Shown here piece by piece: positions 33,749-38,886 of a stretch of 38,886 nucleotides of DNA. Numbering within the stretch: the stretch's first letter is position 1; each line of letters begins with the position of its first letter. The stretch covers positions 1 to 38,886 of the forward strand of contig CAMDLY010000021.1 in the NCBI GenBank assembly GCA_945902115.1, given 5' to 3'. Below the pieces are notes generated by a model. That model was given only the letters and a program-made list of their open reading frames with translations, did not search any database and had not been told where the DNA came from. Source of the stretch: Lishizhenia tianjinensis (lineage in GTDB: Bacteria > Bacteroidota > Bacteroidia > Flavobacteriales_D > Crocinitomicaceae). The position numbers and the translations under genes were made by a program.

Positions 33749-33749
33749 C

Positions 33750-33775
33750 AAAAAGGCTCCACTAGGAGCCTTTTT
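33750..33775. terminator. Bidirectional terminator between coxA and the DUF3109 gene
   Basis: AAAAAGGCTCC, loop ACTA, GGAGCCTTTTT: an 11-bp perfect stem with A- and T-runs, so it should work in both directions. It starts 2 nt after the coxA stop; the stop codon and last codons of the convergent DUF3109 gene lie inside it. Confidence 0.92.
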
Positions 33776-34352
33776 CAATTTCTGAAATTATTTCATCTTT
33801 CAAAGACATCAACTCCGTGTAAAATTCCTCTCCATATGCACGTATCAATGGTTCTTTAAGAAACTCCACTACCCTCACCTGCAGTGATTCCCCCAAAGAA
33901 CAGGCCGCATGACAAATCGACCATTCCTCATAATTAAGTGCCTCAATGTCTCCAAATCTTTTTACACGAATTGGATATAGGTGACAAGAAATGGGTTTAT
34001 GATGCTTACTTTTATTATCTCGGTATGACTGCTCAATCCCACATGACATTAAACCCGATTTGTCGCGATGTACAAAAACACAAGATCCATCAGGGAGCAA
34101 TTTTGTAGCTGCTTCCTCATTGGAAGCTTTCGTATAAAATCCATTTGATGCTATTTCTTGTTTCGATTGCTGACTTAAATAAGGAAGAATGTGGGGTAAA
34201 TTCTCTTCGATAGAGATTATTTCATCCTCTTTAAGTGGAGCCCCACCGTCTCCCTCTATACAACATGCTCCCTTGCAAGAGTTTAGATCGCAAACAAATT
34301 TCCTTTTGAATAATTCACTTGATATTATTTTATTGTCAATTTCGAAAAGCAT
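33762..34352 (-). CDS. DUF3109 cysteine-rich protein
   Basis: The start used is the ATG at 34352 (MLFEIDNKIIS), the normal family N-terminus, with a promoter element 5 nt before it; the ATG at 34379 would lie upstream of that element. 196 residues. Cysteines occur in FVCDLNSCKGACCIEGDGGAPL, GSCVFV, MSCGIEQ, ISCHLYPIR and SICHAACSLG. The spacing resembles YkgJ-like proteins suspected of binding an iron-sulfur or zinc centre. Function is unknown. It is convergent with coxA and divergent from rimP. Confidence 0.85.
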   Translation of the reverse strand: MLFEIDNKIISSELFKRKFVCDLNSCKGACCIEGDGGAPLKEDEIISIEENLPHILPYLSQQSKQEIASNGFYTKASNEEAATKLLPDGSCVFVHRDKSGLMSCGIEQSYRDNKSKHHKPISCHLYPIRVKRFGDIEALNYEEWSICHAACSLGESLQVRVVEFLKEPLIRAYGEEFYTELMSLKDEIISEIEKGS

Positions 34353-34357
34353 ACGCG

Positions 34358-34365
34358 CAAATTTA
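34358..34365 (-). promoter_or_regulatory. -7 element of the DUF3109 gene
   Basis: Minus-strand TAAATTTG, exact match to TAnnTTTG, ending 5 nt before the ATG at 34352. This supports that start and implies a leaderless mRNA. Confidence 0.55.
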
Positions 34366-34385
34366 CATGAATCTTTCACTAGATT

Positions 34386-34415
34386 TTGCTAAATAGAAAT
34401 AATGTCCTATCTTTG
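34386..34415 (+). promoter_or_regulatory. Promoter of rimP-nusA-infB
   Basis: TTG (34386-34388), 19 nt, TATCTTTG (34408-34415), an exact Bacteroidota-type promoter. Transcription should begin near 34421, giving a 5' leader of about 45 nt that holds the hairpin at 34435-34458. Confidence 0.65.
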
Positions 34416-34434
34416 TGACAGATTTGAATGAAGC

Positions 34435-34458
34435 GAGAGGGGACGAAAGTCCCCTCTT
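34435..34458 (+). promoter_or_regulatory. Leader hairpin before rimP
   Basis: AGAGGGGAC-GAAA-GTCCCCTCT: nine Watson-Crick pairs plus a G-T pair, closed by a GNRA-type GAAA tetraloop and followed by a T-rich run. It ends 8 nt before the rimP ATG at 34467. The shape is that of an intrinsic terminator or attenuator placed in the leader of an essential operon. Confidence 0.6.
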
Positions 34459-34466
34459 TTATTGTT

Positions 34467-34943
34467 ATGCTAGATAAAAACTTAATACAAACATTAGCGG
34501 AAGAGCGTATGAACGAACTCAATAACGGTTTATATATCGTTGAGTTGACGGTTTCTCCCTCAAACGTTATTCACCTAGAAATCGATAAAATAAAGGGTGG
34601 TGTTGCCGTTGAAGATTGTATGTCTGTTTCAAGAAATATCGAGCACAACCTAGACAGGGAAAAGGATGACTTTGAATTGCACGTATCCTCTGCAGGATTA
34701 GATAAACCCTTTAGGCATATGAATCAATATGCTAAAAATATAGGTAGAACTATTTCTGTTATAGGACTCGATGGGAAGAAACAGGAGGGTGAATTAGTAA
34801 AGGTTTTAACGGAGGGCGTAGTGTTACGCTCCATGACGAAACAACTGGATGAAAAAAAGAAAAGGAGAATACTGGTGGAGGAAATATTAGAATTTTCATT
34901 TAGTCAAATCAAAGAAGCAAAAATTGTGATATCGTTTAAATAA
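34467..34943 (+). CDS. rimP: Ribosome maturation factor RimP
   Basis: The ATG at 34467 is chosen over the one at 34428 because the earlier start would translate through the leader hairpin. 158 residues. The N-terminal alpha/beta domain contains YIVELTVSPSNVIHLEID and VAVEDCMSVSRNIEHNLDRE, followed by FELHVSSAGLDKPFRHMNQY, the RimP signature, and a C-terminal SH3-like barrel (GKKQEGELVKVLTEGVVL). It helps mature the 30S subunit. It is followed by nusA 6 bp later, the universal rimP-nusA-infB order. Confidence 0.92.
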   Translation: MLDKNLIQTLAEERMNELNNGLYIVELTVSPSNVIHLEIDKIKGGVAVEDCMSVSRNIEHNLDREKDDFELHVSSAGLDKPFRHMNQYAKNIGRTISVIGLDGKKQEGELVKVLTEGVVLRSMTKQLDEKKKRRILVEEILEFSFSQIKEAKIVISFK

Positions 34944-34949
34944 AAGTGT

Positions 34950-36185
34950 ATGAATAGCCTTGAATTAGTTGACTCGTTTTCGGAGTTTAAAGAGTTGAAA
35001 AATATCGACAAACAAACCATGCAGCACGTATTGGAAGATGTTTTTCGAGCCATGTTGAAGAAGAAATTTAATACCGACGAGCACATCGATATTATTGTTA
35101 ACATTGATAAAGGGGATGTTCAGATTTTCTTAAATAAAGAAATCGTAGATGATGGAGAGGTCGAAGATCCAAATACAGAAATTGCGTACTCGGATGCTAT
35201 AAAAATTGAGCCTGATTTTGAAATTGGCGAAGAGGTAACGGAAGAGTTTAAGTTTGGTGATTTTGGACGAAGAAATGTTTTATCTCTGCGTCAAAATTTA
35301 ATTTCACGTATTCTGGAGCTAGAGAAAGATCACTTGTACAAAAAATACAAAGAGAGAATCGGCGAAATCGTCACCGGTGAAGTTTATCAGGTGTGGAAAA
35401 AGGAGATCTTGGTTATGGATGATGATAATAACGAACTTATCCTTCCAAAATCGGAGCAAATTCCTGCAGATTTCTTCAAGAAGGGTGAAACTGTTAGGGC
35501 AGTTGTTTCCAAAGTAGATATGCGTAATAGCACTCCTGTTATTATCCTTTCCAGGACGGCACCAGAATTTTTGGAGAGACTATTTGAATTAGAGGTTCCT
35601 GAAGTTTTTGACGGGTTGATAACTATTAAGAAAATTGTTCGTGAGCCAGGAGGAAGAGCTAAAGTTGCTGTAGAATCTTATGATGACAGAATAGATCCAG
35701 TGGGAGCCTGTGTTGGAATGAAAGGATCAAGAATTCACGGTATTGTCAGAGAACTAAGGAATGAAAACATAGATGTAATAAATTACACTACTAATAATCA
35801 GTTATTGATTCAGCGATCCTTATCTCCTGCTAAGATTTCCTCTATGGAAATTTTAGAAGATGAAGGTAGAGTAAAAGTATTTTTAAAACCAGACCAAGTG
35901 TCATTAGCTATCGGAAAGGGAGGGCATAATATAAAATTAGCCGGAAAACTTTGTGGATACGAAATCGATGTGTATCGCGATGGAGAAGTAGATATTGACG
36001 ATGTAGACTTAGAAGAGTTCGCTGATGAAATCGATAGCTGGATTATCGATGAGTTAAAAGCTATTGGTTGTGATACTGCCAAATCTGTTTTAGAAATCAG
36101 CGCAGAGGAATTGGTAACTAGAACTGATCTCGAAAAAGAAACAATAGAGGAGGTCTTCAGAATATTGAAGGCAGAATTTGAATAA
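34950..36185 (+). CDS. nusA: Transcription termination/antitermination protein NusA
   Basis: 411 residues. The N-terminal RNA-polymerase-binding domain (about 1-125) is followed by the S1 domain (IGEIVTGEVYQVWKKEILV, about 140-200). Two KH domains come next (CVGMKGSRIHGIVRELRNE and LAIGKGGHNIKLAGKL) and then a short C-terminal helix-hairpin region (AIGCDTAKSVLEISAEELV). It lacks the second acidic repeat of proteobacterial NusA, as usual for Bacteroidota. It modulates pausing, termination and antitermination. Confidence 0.95.
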   Translation: MNSLELVDSFSEFKELKNIDKQTMQHVLEDVFRAMLKKKFNTDEHIDIIVNIDKGDVQIFLNKEIVDDGEVEDPNTEIAYSDAIKIEPDFEIGEEVTEEFKFGDFGRRNVLSLRQNLISRILELEKDHLYKKYKERIGEIVTGEVYQVWKKEILVMDDDNNELILPKSEQIPADFFKKGETVRAVVSKVDMRNSTPVIILSRTAPEFLERLFELEVPEVFDGLITIKKIVREPGGRAKVAVESYDDRIDPVGACVGMKGSRIHGIVRELRNENIDVINYTTNNQLLIQRSLSPAKISSMEILEDEGRVKVFLKPDQVSLAIGKGGHNIKLAGKLCGYEIDVYRDGEVDIDDVDLEEFADEIDSWIIDELKAIGCDTAKSVLEISAEELVTRTDLEKETIEEVFRILKAEFE

Positions 36186-36207
36186 ATTTTAAAGAAAATA
36201 CAACGAT

Positions 36208-38850
36208 ATGGGAAAACCAATCCGTTTAGGAAAGGCCGCAGGCGAACTCAATGTGGGAATACAAACATTAGTAGATTTTCTTCAGTCGAAAGGAATTAAG
36301 ATTGATGCGAGTCCAAATACCAAGTTGGAAGCCGACCATTTTGATATATTGTGTCAGGGATTTGCTGCTGATCAAAACCTAAAAGAACAAGCGAAAGTAA
36401 CAACCCGCAGAGAAAAACGTGAATCCCTCTCACTAGATGACGTTCAGGCGCCAGAGAAACCTGAAGAAATTGAAGAAGAGGATGAAGATACTGAAATCAA
36501 TGTGGAAGAAATTAAGCGTCAGATATTATCCCCGCAGGAAGAAAGACCAAAAAGTGAATCTAAAATTCAGGTAGTAGGAAAAATCGACCTAGCTTCCTTA
36601 AATCAAAAAACACGTCCTGATAAAAAGAAAGAAGAAACTCCTCTGCCTGTTCAAGAGGTAGAACAAGTGGAAAAACCTGTGGTTACTGAAATCATTGAGG
36701 ATTCCGAAAAGGTAGTTGAAAAATTACCAGAAATAGAAACTATACGTTTTCAACGACAAGTGCTAACTGGACCAACTGTATTAGGAAAAATTGATTTGCC
36801 TGTTGAAAAACCTAAATCACCCGTGGCCTCCTCCTCTGAAAGTGCTAATGCAAAAAGAAAAAGAAAAAGAATAAAAAAGGTAGACGTCACTCCTACCACT
36901 ACTCAACCCACTGTTGGCAAAGTCCAAAAAGTTGAGAAAAAAGAGATTTCAGAACAGGATATTCAGAAAGAAATAAAAGATACCCTTGCCAGACTTTCTA
37001 ACCAAGGTTCTAAGTCAAAAGCATCAAAGAACAGGCGTTCTAAAAGAGATATAGTGGCTCAACGTCGCCAAGAAGAAATAGAGTTGGCAGAATTAGAAGA
37101 CAAAATCTTGAAACTCACTGAATTTGTAACGGTATCTGAACTTGCATCAATGATGAATATCGCCCCTGTTCAGGTTATATCCGTATGTATGTCATTGGGT
37201 ATTTTTGCTTCTATAAATCAACGTTTAGATGCAGAAACCATTCAAATTGTTGCTGAAGAATTCGGATATGAAACAGAATTCGTAAGTGCAGAAGTTCAAG
37301 AATCTATTCATTTAGTTGAAGACAAAGAAGAAGATTTAGTATCTCGTCCGCCAATCATCACTGTTATGGGGCACGTAGATCATGGTAAAACCTCTCTATT
37401 GGACAGAATTCGTAATGCAAATGTAACAGAAGGAGAAGCTGGTGGTATTACCCAACATATCGGGGCATACTCTGTTACGTTGAAAGACGGTAGAAAAATG
37501 ACCTTCTTGGATACACCTGGTCACGAGGCATTTACTGCCATGCGTGCAAGAGGTGCACAGGTTACAGATGTCGCAATCATCATTGTTGCAGCTGATGACG
37601 ACGTAATGCCACAAACGAAAGAGGCTATTTCGCATGCTCAAGCGGCTAATGTCCCAATGATCTTCGCTATTAATAAAATTGACAAGCCAGGGGCAAATAC
37701 AGATAGAATCAAGGAACAACTTTCTGCCATGAATATTTTAGTGGAAGATTGGGGAGGTAAATATCAATGTCAAGAAATATCTGCTAAGAAGAACCTAAAC
37801 ATAGACTTGTTGTTAGATAAAGTTCTATTGGAAGCTGAAATACTTGACCTGAAAGCCAATCCAAACAAAAATGCCTTAGGGACCGTCATTGAGTCATCTC
37901 TTGATAAAGGAAAGGGATATGTAACAAATATGCTTGTTGATTCCGGGACAATGTCTGTTGGAGATGTTATTTTGGTAGGAAGGTACTACGGTAGAGTAAG
38001 GGCAATGAATGATGAACATGGTGTCGCTATAAAAGAAGCTGGTCCTGCGCAACCAGTATCCGTGCTAGGTATTAATGGTGCTCCAAATGCAGGAGACAAA
38101 TTTAATGTCCTCAACGACGAAAAAGAAGCGAAAAATATTGCTCAAAAAAGAGAGCAGCTATATAGAGAACAAGGATTACGTACTACAAAACATATAACCC
38201 TAGACGAAATCGGAAGAAGATTAGCGATTGGAGACTTCAAAGAGCTTAATGTGATTGTGAAAGGTGACGTGGATGGATCTATTGAAGCACTATCAGATGC
38301 TTTATTGAATCTTTCTACAGAAGAAATCCAAGTAAATATTATTCATAAAGGCGTAGGAGCAATTACCGAGGCAGATGTAAATTTAGCCTCAGCATCCGAT
38401 GCTATTATCATTGGATTCCAAGTAAGGCCTTCCCAAAGTGCGAGAAAGCTGGCAGAAAACGAACAAATAGATATCCGCCTGTACAGCGTTATCTACAAAG
38501 CAATAGAAGAGTTGAAAGCAGCCATGGAGGGAATGTTATCTCCGGATATTGAAGAGAAAATAACAGGTTCAGCCGAGATTCGTGAAACGTTCGATATTAC
38601 GAAAGTAGGTACGATTGCAGGATGCTATGTACTAGATGGTCTTATCAAACGTGCAGCAAAAATACGCGTAATAAGAGACGGAATCGTTGTTCATACGGGC
38701 ACACTTGGTTCATTGAAACGTTTCAAAGACGATGTAAAAGAAGTGAAAAACAATTACGAATGTGGATTGAATATTGATAAATACAATGACATTCAAATTG
38801 GCGATATTATTGAGGCCTTTGAAGAAGTAGAGGTGGCAAGAAAATTATAA
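36208..38850 (+). CDS. infB: Translation initiation factor IF-2
   Basis: 880 residues. IF2_N-like start ([16 protein letters not shown]), then a long low-complexity charged region to about 300, a second IF2_N-type domain (about 300-350), the G domain with [12 protein letters not shown] (G1, about 387), DTPGHE (G3) and NKIDKPG (G4), and the domains II-IV to the end ([27 protein letters not shown]). It delivers initiator tRNA to the 30S subunit and promotes 50S joining. The gene is complete, with 36 bp of flanking sequence to the window edge in which I see nothing. Confidence 0.97.
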   Translation: MGKPIRLGKAAGELNVGIQTLVDFLQSKGIKIDASPNTKLEADHFDILCQGFAADQNLKEQAKVTTRREKRESLSLDDVQAPEKPEEIEEEDEDTEINVEEIKRQILSPQEERPKSESKIQVVGKIDLASLNQKTRPDKKKEETPLPVQEVEQVEKPVVTEIIEDSEKVVEKLPEIETIRFQRQVLTGPTVLGKIDLPVEKPKSPVASSSESANAKRKRKRIKKVDVTPTTTQPTVGKVQKVEKKEISEQDIQKEIKDTLARLSNQGSKSKASKNRRSKRDIVAQRRQEEIELAELEDKILKLTEFVTVSELASMMNIAPVQVISVCMSLGIFASINQRLDAETIQIVAEEFGYETEFVSAEVQESIHLVEDKEEDLVSRPPIITVMGHVDHGKTSLLDRIRNANVTEGEAGGITQHIGAYSVTLKDGRKMTFLDTPGHEAFTAMRARGAQVTDVAIIIVAADDDVMPQTKEAISHAQAANVPMIFAINKIDKPGANTDRIKEQLSAMNILVEDWGGKYQCQEISAKKNLNIDLLLDKVLLEAEILDLKANPNKNALGTVIESSLDKGKGYVTNMLVDSGTMSVGDVILVGRYYGRVRAMNDEHGVAIKEAGPAQPVSVLGINGAPNAGDKFNVLNDEKEAKNIAQKREQLYREQGLRTTKHITLDEIGRRLAIGDFKELNVIVKGDVDGSIEALSDALLNLSTEEIQVNIIHKGVGAITEADVNLASASDAIIIGFQVRPSQSARKLAENEQIDIRLYSVIYKAIEELKAAMEGMLSPDIEEKITGSAEIRETFDITKVGTIAGCYVLDGLIKRAAKIRVIRDGIVVHTGTLGSLKRFKDDVKEVKNNYECGLNIDKYNDIQIGDIIEAFEEVEVARKL

Positions 38851-38886
38851 TATTCATTGGTAAACCCAATTGGATATTAATTGTTA

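Noticed and set aside
36852..36882. A-rich run in infB as a programmed frameshift site
   Set aside because: The frame is continuous through it and encodes the expected basic linker of IF-2.
1..38886. CRISPR array, insertion sequence, prophage or toxin-antitoxin genes
   Set aside because: No spaced repeats, transposase, integrase or phage structural genes were recognised on either strand.

Overview
The window is AT-rich DNA from a member of the Bacteroidota, most likely order Flavobacteriales. The evidence is the alternative complex III operon (actABCDEF) running into coxB-coxA, Bacteroidota-type promoters (TTG, about 20 nt, TAnnTTTG), almost no Shine-Dalgarno sequences, a FecA-like TonB receptor, and Flavobacteriales-type SPOR, DUF3109 and DUF2061 proteins. 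The genus cannot be named from the sequence alone.

Region 1 (1-12,300) is a cell-surface polysaccharide locus. A partial Wzx-like flippase on the + strand faces a long minus-strand gene series. Read in the direction of transcription, the series is: a winged-helix regulator with a degenerate nucleotidyltransferase domain, DUF2061, cysC, cysD, cysN, a methyltransferase, a dead Wzm-type ABC permease, gmd, a cupin, two sugar epimerases/reductases, a GT2 glycosyltransferase and an asparagine synthase. It should make a GDP-deoxyhexose and activated sulfate for a decorated glycan. The dead permease next to a live flippase suggests a change of export route.

Region 2 (12,430-15,690) holds tRNA-Ser(GGA) with a strong terminator, an unrecognised secreted protein, and a FecA-like TonB-dependent receptor behind a perfect 17-bp palindrome that resembles an iron-repressor box.

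Region 3 (15,720-20,320) is a tightly overlapping minus-strand operon for light and DNA photolesions. It encodes an SDR-fold protein that has lost its catalytic tyrosine, a 48-residue DUF2256 zinc-finger-like protein, an iron-sulfur bacterial cryptochrome/photolyase with the four cluster cysteines, a DASH-type cryptochrome/photolyase, a DUF2805 helix-turn-helix-like protein and a flavin reductase. Every junction overlaps by 4-16 nt. Three of the six proteins have no known role, so this is the best candidate here for an incompletely described system.

Region 4 (20,490-38,850) is core. It holds thiL, a SPOR protein, the respiratory operon actABCDEF-coxBA (quinol to cytochrome c to oxygen) closed by a bidirectional terminator, a DUF3109 cysteine-rich protein, and rimP-nusA-infB behind a leader hairpin.
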